Part shown: positions 1 to 12,430 of the stretch, piece after piece
Numbering within the stretch: the stretch's first letter is position 1
How the letters are laid out: each line of letters opens with the position of its first letter
Assembly: GCF_001949145.1 (NCBI RefSeq)
Contig: NW_019091363.1
Span: forward strand, 2,936,880 to 2,952,429
From: Acanthaster planci
Lineage: Eukaryota; Echinodermata; Asteroidea; Valvatida; Acanthasteridae
Length of the DNA: 15,550 nucleotides
Direction: 5' to 3'
The notes under the pieces: generated by a model
Seen by the model: the letters and a program-made list of their open reading frames with translations, nothing else
The model's database searches: none
Told to the model about the DNA's origin: nothing
Position numbers and translations under genes: made by a program

Positions 1-3000
1 TGAAACGGTTGTATGGATCTTGATCAAGGAGGTGATGAATATCTGCGGGTATCAGAGACCCGAGTCTGTACTCGTCCGGCTGAATAGCCTTTGTAGTAAG
101 CCCCCTAATGTCATACTCTGGGATGTCTGATTTGGAGAGGATTGTATTCATTTCATCAAGACTGTGACAATCCAAACTCCTCGCACACAGGCTTTCATGA
201 TGGGAATTCAATATACCTCCAAGGAGAGCATTGCAACTGCTTGCAATCTGTCCAAAAGTCAAACTTCTCTCCTTAGATATGGGTAGTGAACCATGTTCAA
301 GGTGAACTATACCTGTTTGTGCGTCAAAGTATGCCTTCAAAGTGTACTTCCGTTCGGCAATTTTCCTACCTTTCTTGTCGTACAAGCCGAGTTTTAATTC
401 AGTCTTGCAGACAAGTTTGTTGAATTGCTGCAGTTGTACAATGCGTTCTATAATTTCTTTACTAGGTTGCTTGTCTTCCTGTTGGTGCTGTTTTAGCCTG
501 AGCAAGACTCGAGTCATCTCCTCAGAATTCACCTTACGTTTGATGCTTTCCAGGTACTCGCAATGCTGTCTAGCGGGGCAGTCTTCATTCGTGTCCAGAG
601 GCTTTGCATTCATTTCATCTCCAAGATTCTTAGGTCGGAGGTGCCTCGGAATAAGTTCAATGAGAGAAACTTCATCTTTATCTAATATTCTGCACTGTTT
701 AATAGGCACAATAAATTCTCGGTCTGTGGATGAAAGCTTGAATTTCCCCATTTGAGTGAGATTAGCATAATACAAATCTGTTGCCTTCCTCAAGAATCCC
801 TTTGAGCTAGGCACATAAAGCTCTGTGATGGAAGTCTCGCATTGGCCATTTGCACGGTCCAAAAACAGCAACATTGCTCGAAAAGCGCCAACTGCTGTTT
901 CCCATTCGTTGGGACTGAGACGATCTTCACCACATTCCGCGTGCAATGATGACAGTACAACTGCCAGCTGGTCAAAAGAACAGGAACGCTGTGCACCAAG
1001 TAATCTTAGAAGCACATCAAATTGTGCCAAATCTCTGGGAGCTTCAAAAAGGTAGGGTCGCAAACAAGTTTGAAGGCGTTTTTCCATATGAAACACCAAC
1101 TGATCTGCCCTGACCAATATACGTCTATCTTCCACAAGGCATATGGGTGTATTCTGCAGACGGCGCTCAATCTGTGCACCGTACTTAGTTACGTCTAATC
1201 CTGTCAAGTAGCGCAAAATCTCATCAACGATGTCTTTAAATTTCTCTCTCTCTTCCTCAGTCAGCGTATCATCTTTGTGGACAGCATTTTTCTGCTCCAG
1301 CAGCCCACAGATGTTTTGGGTGTGTGTAATAACCTTGTCAGCAACTGATTCTGTTTCAATGCCAAGGCAACCATGAACAGTAACGCCCTTCTCTATGGTG
1401 ACGTCCATTGGAATAGCTCGATTTGGCAGTACCATGCAAACTGACCACACAAGTTTCAGATATCTCTGAGACACTGATCCTTTGTAAGCGATGAATGAAC
1501 ATCCTTGATAGTTGCCAGAGCAAGCAGGGTGGATGTGAAGCAGTTCTTTGCTGACTGGAACCGAGGGTATAAATTTAATGGTAGCAACTGTTTTTAGAAA
1601 ATCTGGATCACGGAGCTCTTCGTTCAGTTTCAGCTCATTTGTCAGAACACTTGAAATGCTACATAGTTTCTCTCGTTTTTTCTTATCTTTTACTTTCTCT
1701 GCCCTAGTTTCTATATCCCTCGCGAACCTTAGGAACTCATCTTTGGTGACACCTGAATGGAAACCGATCTTTTCAAGGAAGTACTTTAGAGTTCCCATGG
1801 ATTCGGGCAGTAACTTGATCGGGTCAATCATGGCTTTGAAGACAAGGTTGTCACTGTCGTAAAAAAACCCTGCTTGTCGAAGAATGCCTTTTTTATCCGG
1901 AATGAATGGAGTGTGAGAGAGATGCTCAAGAATTACTTTCCCATCCTGTTCTGAAGCATTGAGCAGTACTTTGTCTCTGATGAACTTAACATGGTCTAAT
2001 TTAGCCTTACCACTAAGCACGGTGAAGCTGGGAAGTATGTATTTCAGATACATGTCAGCTTGTGTGATTGGAGTAATTCCAAGCTTATCGTGGATCAGAT
2101 TCAAGCTCCGATTTGGCTCTAGAATAACACAATGCATGTGTTGCATCCACGTCTCGGCTTCAACCTTTAGCAGCAAGTTGCTTTCTGCTGTATGATAGAA
2201 TTCAAAATGGTGAAGATCAGTGGTCTGTTTTCCTTCAACACGTTTGAAAATTGACAGCTTTTTGATTGTCTTGATGCTATCTTCAGACAGTGCTTCATCC
2301 TCCTGAAAATAATGAAGTAGCGTATCACATTCCTCAAACAATAGCTCACCGACTCGTCCAACTGTTTCTAGCACGTATTTTATGACGCCAGCGACATCTT
2401 GCTGCGAGTTGGGTAGGGCTAAGTGCTTTTTAAGTAGTTCTACTAGTCCCACTGGAGTATGTGGTACTTGCATCGGTGCACCACCGTAATGAGTTAGCCT
2501 CGGCTCACACATAAGGCTGTGTGAAATGACAGGAAGACAAAGTTTACGCAGTGCCTTGGCTGTTTTCATGCCAAACCCAATTTCCAGGTTTTCCAGATAC
2601 AGTATGGTTTTGGACAGTGAAGGTGGCACTAGTTTACTGGCAGTGGTTGGGAATATTGGCCACTGACTGATGCATTCAAGGGATGATTCCTTCTGCACTG
2701 TCTCACTGCAGATGAATGACCACAGGTGTCCAAGCCAGGATTTGGAGGGGTGGCCATTTTTGTCTGGTGCCCACTCGACGTGCCGACCGCAGCCTTCCCA
2801 ATATTCAGGGAGATGCTTTCGCAGGTTTTTAGCAAGCTCAGGAACTGTAAACTGTTTGAAAATCCCACTGTTGAAAGCTTTCTCGGTGTTTTCGTTCTTC
2901 TTGAACCAAGCAATGCAAGATGAAACAAGCTGGTTGTGAAGGAATTTATCCTTCAGGTTGGGCAGAACTCGCGCGTGGATCGTCACATAATAACCATCAC

Positions 3001-6000
3001 GTGTTGAAAACTCACGCAACGTGTCATCATTTGTAAGGAGGAGTGGTAAGCCATTTAACTCGGCTGGTTCTTTGATACCCGCGAGGCAGTAATCGAAAAG
3101 TGTTTGGAGGGTCTTGATGTTCTGGAATTTTGTTTTCTTCAGTGGAGCAGGTAAGGTCTCTGCCACTCGAGATCCAGACAAAAGATGCTGAACAACAGCC
3201 TTTGGGTTTACAAACTCTGCTTTCACGCCACAGTCTCGAAATGCCAAACATAATGTCGAAGAGCTGGCTAGTAAATTAAAGCCCACTCTCAGTAGGAAGG
3301 AACGCATTAAAAACTGTTCTGTGCCACTTAATCCCTCCATGTCGCCTTCGACGTTTCCTGCAGCTCCTAAGTCATCAGTGTACGCGAAACTGGTGTCACT
3401 GTTCGGATGATGCCAAGTGACTGTAAGTGGATCTCCCATTTGACGCACAACAGGTAAAACCTGCATGTTTTCACTGCTGATGTACCTGAGGGTGGCTTTT
3501 GCTAGGAGACTCCACTCTCCCTGATATTTCTTTAAATCCTTCGGGAAAAGTTCATCATACAACTGAAGTTGGTCTTTGAACGAGTTTTTGCCTTTCGTTT
3601 GTCTTGTTATGATCTTTCCTGCGCGTTCAATTAATCTGGCATAGGCCGGAGCAATTACGTGCTCCACCAGAATTTTATTCCATTTATGGATGAAGGCACC
3701 CTCCTCGGTAGAAGTATCTGATGTTGCATAATCATCCCTTTTTGCGAGATTCTTCCTGGCCGAGTCAAGCTCAAACGTCCCATTAACATGCACTGGTAAA
3801 CTGGTGTGAACCGGCAGAGGGAGAAAGCAGTAAGCTTTGCAGAGCTGATTGTCTGAAGTTGCCACCCCGCCGTCTTTCAGAAGCGCTGCAACTCCACCAC
3901 GTGGAACAGGCTTTTTTATAGTCGGAACTCTTGGTGTCGATTGACATTCCAGGGCAGAACCTTCAAAGCCAACCATCTGCGAGACTAGCCAGTTTTGTTT
4001 GGTGCCCAGTGAGTCTTTTATTTCGACAGTGTAAACTTGAGACACAGGCTCAACTGTCAGACTGGGGTTATTCTTGAAAAGCTTCAGATGATCTCTGAGC
4101 CTTTTGCGACCTTCTTCGTCTTGCTCGGATAACTCGGCACTGATGCAGTACTCCGTTTGTATCTCATGTGTTTGCTTATTGACACATGAAACGATGATGG
4201 TCTTGATGTTGTTGAGGAAAAACAGAGATTCCTGTGACACTTTTTTGAAGTCACCGAGCAATTCCAATACTCTATCCTCTGGGTATACTTCTACAGAAAT
4301 ATCCGATGGCTGCGCTCTAAGTGGAAACCGAAACACTGTTCCTGTCTTTTCGCTAAAGGCTGTTATATCCTCAAGATATCCTCTCAACATGTCAGGGAAT
4401 TTTTCCCTGAATTGATTGCCTGCCCTGAACTGTTTTCCAGGTGATATTTTTTGTGTTATGGGGGAGATCTTCAGAAGAGGATCGAACACACACAGGGTGT
4501 CACTGTTGCTCAGAAAACTTGGGCAGTCTGTCAAGTGGTAGACAGCATTGAAGCCAATACCGAATTTTCCTGTTGTTGCAATGTCATCTCTCTTCCCTCC
4601 TACTCCTACTTTCTGAATTCCTTTGATGTCTGCTTCCGTAAACGGCACGTCATTGTAAACGCAAAGTGATGGAACTTTTCCTACCGCAGACCAAGAATCG
4701 CAAACCACCTTCTTTGTTTCATGGTATCGGGGATCATACACAAAATGGATTTCTGTTGCTCCTGCATCATCGGCATTTTGAAGAAGCTCTTTGAACACAT
4801 CAGACACATTTGGATATGCCCTAAGAATACTTTTCAGACGATCAGTCAGTTCTTCACTTTGACCAAAATCTATTTGAAATTCCTGGGAAGACGAGTAGTT
4901 GTCAATATACTTTTGCCTCTTTGTGACGATACCCAAAACCTTGGCGTCACGGTATGATATGTCTGGATGCGTGTAAATCTCTTCTGAAAGACCTCCTTCC
5001 CACTCCATATCGTTGTAAATCAGCTCATGGAGAGACCTCAGGATCCTTTGGTTGTCTGGAACAAAGATTAATCGGTTGTGTAAGCTGCTTTCCAGAAGAC
5101 TAGATTGAGAGTTGCCGTTGTGACCTTCTGCCATCAGGGAGACAATTTCCGACAACACTGACTTCGCAGTTTTTACATCCAATTCACTTAAAGGTTTCTC
5201 ACCGTAAGTATCTTTCAGTAGTTGGAGTGCTTGAACAAAATCATCCACATGAAAGTTATCTCTTACTCCACAGATTCTCAACAGGTTGCTGAATTGAGTA
5301 AGCCCATGGGGAACTCCATACAAATATGGCCCACTTCTTCCTCGGTACTGAAATGCAAGTTGTTTACATTCTTTGAATTTACTATCAAAGAAGACGAATT
5401 TCAGTGAACGAAGCTGTTCAACATGAGCAGAGTGCCCTTGCTTGACGGTAACATCACCGCTTTGAGAGAGTGCACAGAGTTTATTCTGCAGATATGCATA
5501 TATGCTGCCAACCATACCCGATATTTGGTGGACCCCCTCATGTGCTTGATTAATCACAATAGCAAGCTGTGCTATAGCATCGCCGACATCAACCCGTTTT
5601 TCTGTAAATCCAAGGAGGGCTTTGATATTCTGGCTCATAGCATCTGACCCCAGTTTTTTCTCGTCCAAAAGGGGTTGAACAGAGCCAAGAAGGTTCTTAT
5701 GTTCTGGTACATGAAGCTGTTCCGCTGACATATAGTCATCGCCACATTGACACCAGTCAATGGGATACTCTGCCGGTTTCTTCATGACAGGAAGGAAAGC
5801 TGCTTCTTGGAGTCGTCTTTTCTGATCGACTGTTGGCTCATGAGACCTTAACTTTTCATCCATCAGCTTGAGTAGAGTTTTACATCGCTGGTCAACGTTC
5901 TCACCCTTTGCCAATGACTCTGCCCTTTCACAGATATCATCCCAAGGTAGGTCATCTGAAGCCATTCCCAGCTGAGACAAAGACAGAAGACGTTCTTCTT

Positions 6001-9000
6001 TACGGTAGAGCTCGCCATGTGGAAACCGACAGTCAGTCTCACTATAAAGTGATCCAACTGGTGTGGTCGGATTTACCAAATCCTTTGGACTTAACAAGTC
6101 CTCACCCTCTGGAGAACAGGGAATGCACTCAGTTGTACTAAGCAATCCATCATAGTCTCCTACCTTTCTTTCTCCCAGACGAAGGTCCAACGTGTGAATA
6201 ACAATTCTATTTCTGTGTACAGATTCGATGTCATCAGGTTTATCTTTCAGCATCGAAAAAAAAACCTCAGACAGAAATCGCTCGATGCTGAAGGTGTTTC
6301 CATCGAAAAATTTGTTTGCATCTGCTTGTTTGATGCTACTGACCACATCCTTTTCCAGTTCCACACACTGCTTGGGGTACTGATCTTTGTTCAGCAAGGT
6401 TTTGATGCTGCGTTTCAAGTCCTCCGGGTCATTTGGACTCCAATTTGTGAAGAAGCATTCATGTACTGATACCCATCTGCTTTGGTTAAAGATCACTGCT
6501 GGGGCATCAGAACTACTGCCGACTATCTTGTAGAAGGCATCAACAAATGGATGGAAGTCACTCTCAGTTTTATTCCGTCTGGGCCACAAACACTGGAAAT
6601 TGCGTGCATCAACCATACTCTGTTCCTGTAGCACTTGAAGATCTTTCATAAGATTAATGAAAGCCTGTACGAGAACTGACTCCATGAAGCCAATATTCCA
6701 GCGGCTCTCGAACTCCCCAGTGTCAGAGGAGGGTTTACTCCACAGCTGTCGTCGGTTAGGTTGAAGCAAGAAATTGCCATTGACATGAAAGCCTAGGCCT
6801 GTGGAGACATCAAGAGGAAGAAAGCTAAATGCCTTACCGTGAGTGGTTTCGGGGGTCAGTCCCTTCTCACCTGAGACTAATTTTGCAGCAACTCCACCAC
6901 ATGGCAAAACTCCAGCTTTAATGCCATCTTTGGTGTGAGCAAGCTGAAGACACTTTCCAGATACCATGCAAGAGCTGACGATGAAATGACAAGTTGTCTT
7001 CTTTGGCTTCTTCTTTGCACCTCTTCCGGAGGCCAAAGTTTCAAGAGCAACATTTACTATCTGTGTTGTTTCTGGAAGAGGCTGTCTCGGGTCATCGCCT
7101 TTCATACATGCTGCTGTTGCTTTCAGAATACTACGTTCAGGTGCTAAGTTGCCTGTTTGGCTCGAAATCGACCTTGGCAACTGATGAAAACTTGAAATAT
7201 TGACAGACATCAAGGTTTTCACATCATTCACATTTTCAGACTGAAGCTCATGCACACTAACATGGATCACATTTTGAGTAAAGAGAAGCAGAGTAGATGC
7301 CGATTTCTGCAAAGATGCTAGTAAAGGTTCAATGCTGTTCCTCGAGTCACAGACGGAATCAGAAATCTGATTTAGCTGCTGGCCGTCAGCTTCTGCCTTT
7401 GTGCGCAGTGGTAGCCTAAAGAGTGTGTGGTCAAATTTTGCTGTCTCCAACAGCTTACAACCGAAGATGTCATTGTATGGCTGGAACTGGTTTGGGTAGC
7501 TTCTAAGTGTCTGTTTGTGGCGTTCATTTGTCAGATCAAGCTTTATACCGGGTTGATTGGGTTGAACTCGAGAACCAAGATGTATTGTTCTTGGATCACA
7601 AATAAGTACGTAAGGGCCGCTGACAACACTTGGAACATCGGTTAAGTGATACACTGATGTGAACCCCAATCCAAACCGCCCAACTTTGTCCAGCTGATAC
7701 TTCTTGCTCTGAGCAGCAATATTGCAGATGTTTGTTATATCATCTTTTGAAAAACAGGCATCGTTGTAAGCCCACACAGCTGGGCCGTGACATGCTTTCA
7801 TGCCCTCACCTAACAGGTCGTGAGCTGTTTGCTCATTTCTACGCCAGTCAAGAAGAAATTTAACCTCGGTAGCTCCAGCATCATCAGCATTCTGAATCAT
7901 CTCAATGAAGATGCCTGGTCCTTCCTTGTACATCTCAAGATTGCGCTTGATGGCATTAACAGTTGTCTCGTGTGGACCGGTAACCTCATACCCATACTCC
8001 ACTGCTTCAACAGGAGCAATCACGTGACTCAGTGGTTGCAGTTCCAGTTTATGAGCAATCCAATTCGGTACTAATTCGTGAATTATTTGCTTGTCTAGAT
8101 CTTGAGCTCCTTCTCTGAATAACTGTCTCGCAAGTCGCTCCTCGTCCACGTATAGACACTCAGAAGAATTTGCCATGTGTAAACGTCTTCCCCATCCACT
8201 AGGTTCTCTGCAAGGAACTAGAATTGATGATCTGTCAACGTGACACTTGTCTTGGCTTACTATGTGCTTCAAAATGTTACAGACAATATTCAAGTCTGTC
8301 TTGTATTCCTGTTCATCGGAGACCAATGTACCTTGATGTTTCTGCTGAATATTTTGAAGCACTTCACAAAGGGCACTCTCTTGAAAGGATTCTTGGACCC
8401 CCATGGCGATGAGGAAATCTCTGAATTTGAGGAAATCCTCAGGAACAACTCGGAGATATGGGGTCAAAGTAACACCAAGTGTTCCGTGGCTTAAGGCCAT
8501 TTTGTCGGGTGTAGTGAAACCGGACCCATGCCAGACCCATGGATAAGCTATAGCTAAGTGGCTATCAAAGAGATGTCTCAACTGTGCAATTGCTGCTTTC
8601 TGTAGGAACAAGTATATCTCAGACATCGTTTTGGACAAAACAAAAACACTTTCATGACCGACTTGGAATTTTGTGGAAGCATTTCGGAGATGAAGAATGA
8701 CTCGCTCAAGGTGCTGGTAATTGCTGGGATCGAGTTCCTTATTCCATCCAAAGACATTTCGCAGTTCAACTCCGGTGTCTCCTAAATTGACAAGAGGTAG
8801 GACCGAGCCTTGTACTAAAGCAGTCTCAATAAGACCTACTTGTCTTGGAGTGTACAGTGTGTTGGAATTCCCCTTCCAACCAGCAGATGAAGGGTAGTTC
8901 GCTGGTGGTGAAGTTTCGCAGGGAACCCAAAACAAGTCTTCAAGGAACTTATAAAGTGCTTTACAAATCCTATTTTTCGTGACCGTCCGTCGTAAGATAT

Positions 9001-11691
9001 GCACGTTTCGCTTGATATGTTCTAAGAGGACCGATCCTCTTTCGATATCAGCCTGGCCTCTTCCTTGGGTTTGAGAAATATCCGTTGCACACCTTAAAAC
9101 GTCATCTGGTGTAATGTCAGCCTCATTCTTTAGTCCAACCCGTTTCAAGTTGTTCAGCAATCTTCCTTCGGAATACCTTCCCGTTGGAAATACACTCTCG
9201 CCTCTAAATATCACCTGAAGGGTTCTTGTGGGCTCAAATAGCTCATTTGGCCTTGCTTTAAATACCACAGATGGTACAAATGCCACGTCTGTCACCAAGT
9301 TGTCAAACTGGGGACGTTCCAATACCCACGCCATGATCCTGAGTGAATCACTGACACTGTAGAATTCATCTTGCACTGCAGGGAGGACACTACTTTGCAG
9401 AATGTCTTCAAGAGACTGACTGCAAACTCCAAGCCGCGAAAGTAGGCTGTCTGACTCGTCAGATCTTAGAACCAGACACCGATATCTCAAGGTCTTCACC
9501 GGTAACCCAAAATAGTCACTTGGCACAGCAGTTGCGCACATCCTAACTGAGACGTATTGGCCATCACTTCCGAGGAAGATGGGAAGCTCTTTCAAAATGT
9601 CACTCTGTTGACTTGTCGATGGCTGGAGTTGTGCGAACAGAGTACGTAGCTCGTCTTTTGTTCCTGTAGCTGACCTTTCGATACATCTCACCAAATTCAT
9701 CTTGCGACTGCATATTTCTAAAATCGTCAACACGCCTGCAGCTGTTGGAGGACTGATAAATCTGTCTATATGTGGGTGGCAAGATATGTATTTTGGGACA
9801 TCCTGTCGTAGAACAACTGCCCCAGCAGACTCGAGAAATGAACAGATGTTATCCGACAGGCATTTCAATGAAAAACATGGATAACTTTGTCTCTTTTCGC
9901 GACTTATCAGCCTACCCTTCTGCAGTCTTGCCAATCGATTGTGTGGTACTGGGATGAGAGGAATACCTTTGAACACCTCGATGTCTGAGGTCGGGTATGT
10001 TTTAGCCATCCAGTTCCATAACTCCTTCAACCATTCTTCCTTGGGCTGTTGGTCGATCCCTGGCGTCCAAATTAAAGTATCATCTGATCCTGCTCTCCAA
10101 GTGACTGGAAGTATTTCCTTCAGTAGTGGCGCAACATCATGAATAGTGAGATACTCCAACTGAGTGCATGTCCCCACACCAGAAATTGTCAACTCTGACG
10201 GCAGATCACTCGCAGCAAATCTGGATCCTCCATTTGGGATGAGAGAAATTGGATTCTCATTTGTCGCTATGTACACCCTCTGAGCATTGTGATGAAACGC
10301 AATGAATTCACCACTTTGAAGCGGAAGAAGACACAAGTTCCCCAGATCTGAAATGCCATCAGAGGACACGTATTTTAGAAGCTGCATCTTCTCATTACGT
10401 GACAGGAACTGCAGAGAATCCCCTCTGATCGCATTTCTTACAACTGCTGGCGTTACCTTTTTGTAATGTGCACCTGCCCACTCCAGGGATTCAAGGACAT
10501 GCTCTGGAGGCTGTGCCACGGGACAGCCCTTGTATCTCAGCACCTTTGAAATTAAGGTACTTCCCTCTGGATCAACATAGATGTTAGTGCTTGGTTTCAT
10601 CCAGGAGCCGCCGTTGTATTCCGTGTAGAAAATGTCCTCATTTGCCATTAACTGGAGGAATTTCTTGACCCCAGCTAACCATGCTCCATTAACACGTCCA
10701 ATAGAAGGCCATCCTCTGTACACATCTACTGGCTTGATGGGATTTCCAGGATCCTTACTTTTACGGACAGCAGCCAAGACTACCTTTGCATAGAGCTCGG
10801 GAAAAACTTCCTCCAAGAGAAGCTTGTTCCACAGAGCCTTGTTGTCATGCTGAGACTCCCGATCTGGCCACTTGATACTGCGGCGGTTGTCTCCCAGACC
10901 AAAGTAGCCATGTATGTGTACTGGTAAACCAGTAGTTTCGCTTTCTGGTAATGGCAGGAAGCAGAATACACGGCCAGTTTGCTGCTCTGCAGCTAATCCT
11001 GCTGCACTGATCTGGAAGGACATTCCCATCCAAGGTAGCAACTTTAAGTCTTCATCGTTGATAAGTGCCTGCATATGGCTGGATGGTCTTCTATTCTTTA
11101 AGATGTTAATAGTAATGTATTCACTGGTTTTTACAATAGCTTGCTGGCCACCTTGCTTTTCTATTCGCACACAACTCTCTGTTTGGATGTCTTGTCTCGA
11201 CAGAATCTGACCAAGAAATGTTGCCTTGCTCGACTGAATTTTTTGACGATCACTTTGACTGATCTGCACTTTGCAGGTAAGCCGCGGACACTCTAAGTAA
11301 CTATCTCTTTCGTATATAGAAATGGACTCTACATGCTTGAGAAACAGCAAAGAGATTTCCGCATCTGCTTGAAATGACGCCAAAAGTTCATACACTCGAC
11401 GTTGATCGGCAAAGACAGACTTGCTGATCAAGGACGCACTTGTGCGCAGTGGAAATCGGAAAATAGTACCGTCTAGGTTACCATTGTGAAAGTTTGTCTT
11501 GCTGCAGTGGAACAAGTCGATCAGGTAGGGCGAAAACTGGTCTGGAAACTTAGCCAAAAGGTCAGCTGACATTTTCCACTTCTTACCTCGTCTGCCCATA
11601 TATCTTGTGTTGGTGTGAGGATCGTAAATAAAATGCTTTTCTAGTGGGTCCAAGAAGCCGAGCTGCTTTCCACTGATGACAGAGGGCATGT
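1..11691 (-). CDS. SACS: Sacsin-like giant protein, giant exon (exon D), 3' end outside window
   Basis: One uninterrupted minus-strand frame runs from a splice acceptor (tttttccacag, AG at 11693-11692) to the left window edge. It covers residues 124 to 4020 and continues beyond. It holds the rest of HSP90-like ATPase module 1 and all of modules 2 and 3. All three have the sacsin family pattern: E-x-[IL]-Q-N-A-D-D-A, then Y-N-D, then G-[RK]-F-G-x-G-F-x-[SA]-V-Y-H-L-T-D, then an F-L-P-L block followed by a conserved H-[IV]-[NH]-G-x-F. In vertebrates sacsin is a very large cytosolic co-chaperone linked to Hsp70, proteasome and intermediate-filament/mitochondrial homeostasis, and most of it is likewise encoded by one giant exon. 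The module order and spacing fit the sacsin family. The C-terminal J-domain and HEPN domain of the family would lie off the left edge. I read the frame through by hand and checked its register at many points; no frameshift or stop was seen. It could be a lineage-specific sacsin paralogue rather than the strict orthologue. Confidence 0.95.
4200..4867 (-). other. SACS: Sacsin-type HSP90-like ATPase module 3
   Basis: Residues about 2399-2620. The module starts with F2399-G-Q, as module 1 does, followed by E2425-L-L-Q-N2429-A-D-D-A-G-A-T, Y2469-N-D2471, G2498-K-F-G-I-G-F2504 and A-V-Y-H-L-T-D, then F-R-F-P-L-R. The FGQ-to-Glu distance is 26 residues, against 27 in module 1. The C-F-L-P-L-P block (from C2745) and H-V-N-G-T-F follow. 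The glycine-loop Arg of modules 1 and 2 is Lys here, a conservative change. Confidence 0.88.
7350..7978 (-). other. SACS: Sacsin-type HSP90-like ATPase module 2
   Basis: Residues about 1362-1570. Visible motifs are E1387-M-I-Q-N1391-A-D-D-A-G-A-T, G1426-P-A, Y1432-N-D1434, G1461-R-F-G-L-G-F1467, S-V-Y-H-L-T-D and L-F-R-L-P-L-R. The entry into the module differs from modules 1 and 3: there is no FGQ, and T-G-P-H-E-T-T stands in that place. The F1745-S-F-L-P-L block and H-V-N-G-N-F follow, and a lysine-rich run (K1683-K1688) lies between. The module boundaries are approximate. Confidence 0.88.
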
Positions 11692-11796
11692 CTGTGGAAA
11701 AAATGAAACAAAACCTCAACACCTGCTGTAAGGAGATTAAAAGAAAGCAAAGTAGAAGTTATAAGACTGGAGTTACTTAGAACGTGTACAACTCAC
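11692..11796 (-). other. SACS: Intron between exons C and D
   Basis: A short 105-nt GT-AG intron, phase 1. The donor gtgagt is close to consensus. The acceptor is preceded by a T-rich tract (tgtttcattttttccacag). It interrupts the codon for D124, right after the glycine-rich loop of ATPase module 1. Confidence 0.9.
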
Positions 11797-12055
11797 CTGT
11801 GAGATGATAAACAGAAATGAAGCCGAGACCGAACCTGCCCACTTTCGTCAGGTCTTCCAGCTTGCCACTCTGCTCGGGGTGCTGGATGTTCTTCCAGTCT
11901 TCCTTCTGAAATGTTGCGTCATTGTAAGCGTAGAGAGCTGGTCCTTGGAAGTCCCGCAATGTGTCAGACCACAGTTGACAATCAGGATGTCGCGATTTGT
12001 CATAAAGGAAAATCACATTCTTTGCCTCAGCATCATCAGCGTTCTGCACCAGCTC
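11797..12055 (-). CDS. SACS: Sacsin-like gene, exon C (core of ATPase module 1)
   Basis: This 259-nt exon is flanked by an acceptor (tatattttag, AG at 12057-12056) and a strong donor (CACAG|gtgagt, GT at 11796-11795). It encodes residues 38-123 plus the first base of codon 124. It begins exactly at the N-box E38-L-V-Q-N42-A-D-D, continues through the Y81-N-D83 motif, and ends after the loop G110-R-F-G-L-G-F116 and V-Y-H-L-T. By analogy with GHKL/HSP90 ATPases, E38 matches the catalytic Glu and N42 the Mg-coordinating Asn. The donor is phase 1, and the split codon G|AC gives D124, so the family motif HLTD is rebuilt across the junction. Confidence 0.93.
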
Positions 12056-12430
12056 CTAAAATATAAAACAATGCATTAGGAAGTTAAGACATTTTAGCCG
12101 CAATGCAGCATGATTTATAAAACAAGTTTTACTTTAGGTCTCCATGTAAATTACATTAATCAAAATAAAACGTACTAAATGCAATAAACATGTAATTATG
12201 TACAAATCAGGGCTTTCTCAAACTTGAACAGAGTGTTTATGTTTTTCATTATGACTTGTGTCCAGTTTATAATAACGGTAATAATATTAAATATTCATAT
12301 ATAGCGCAAAATCCATCATAGATGTTCAGGGTGCTTTCCAGTAACACAAAATAATTTAATCAAATAAAAAACCTTCTACAATCTTGTGGAAAGTTTAAAC
12401 GGTCCCATTTATCTTTAACAGAGAATTTAC
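12056..12430 (-). other. SACS: Intron between exons B and C
   Basis: A 375-nt, strongly AT-rich GT-AG intron, phase 0, between Q-I-L-K37 and E38-L-V-Q-N. The donor gtaaat is moderate and the acceptor is tatattttag. It contains no coding or structural feature that I could identify. Confidence 0.88.

Noticed and set aside
342-755. Plus-strand frame of 137 codons
   Set aside because: It lies antisense to the continuous sacsin-like frame, with no family resemblance, and is explained by codon bias of the opposite strand. The same holds for the other plus-strand frames between 1 and 11690 and for minus-strand frames in other registers there.
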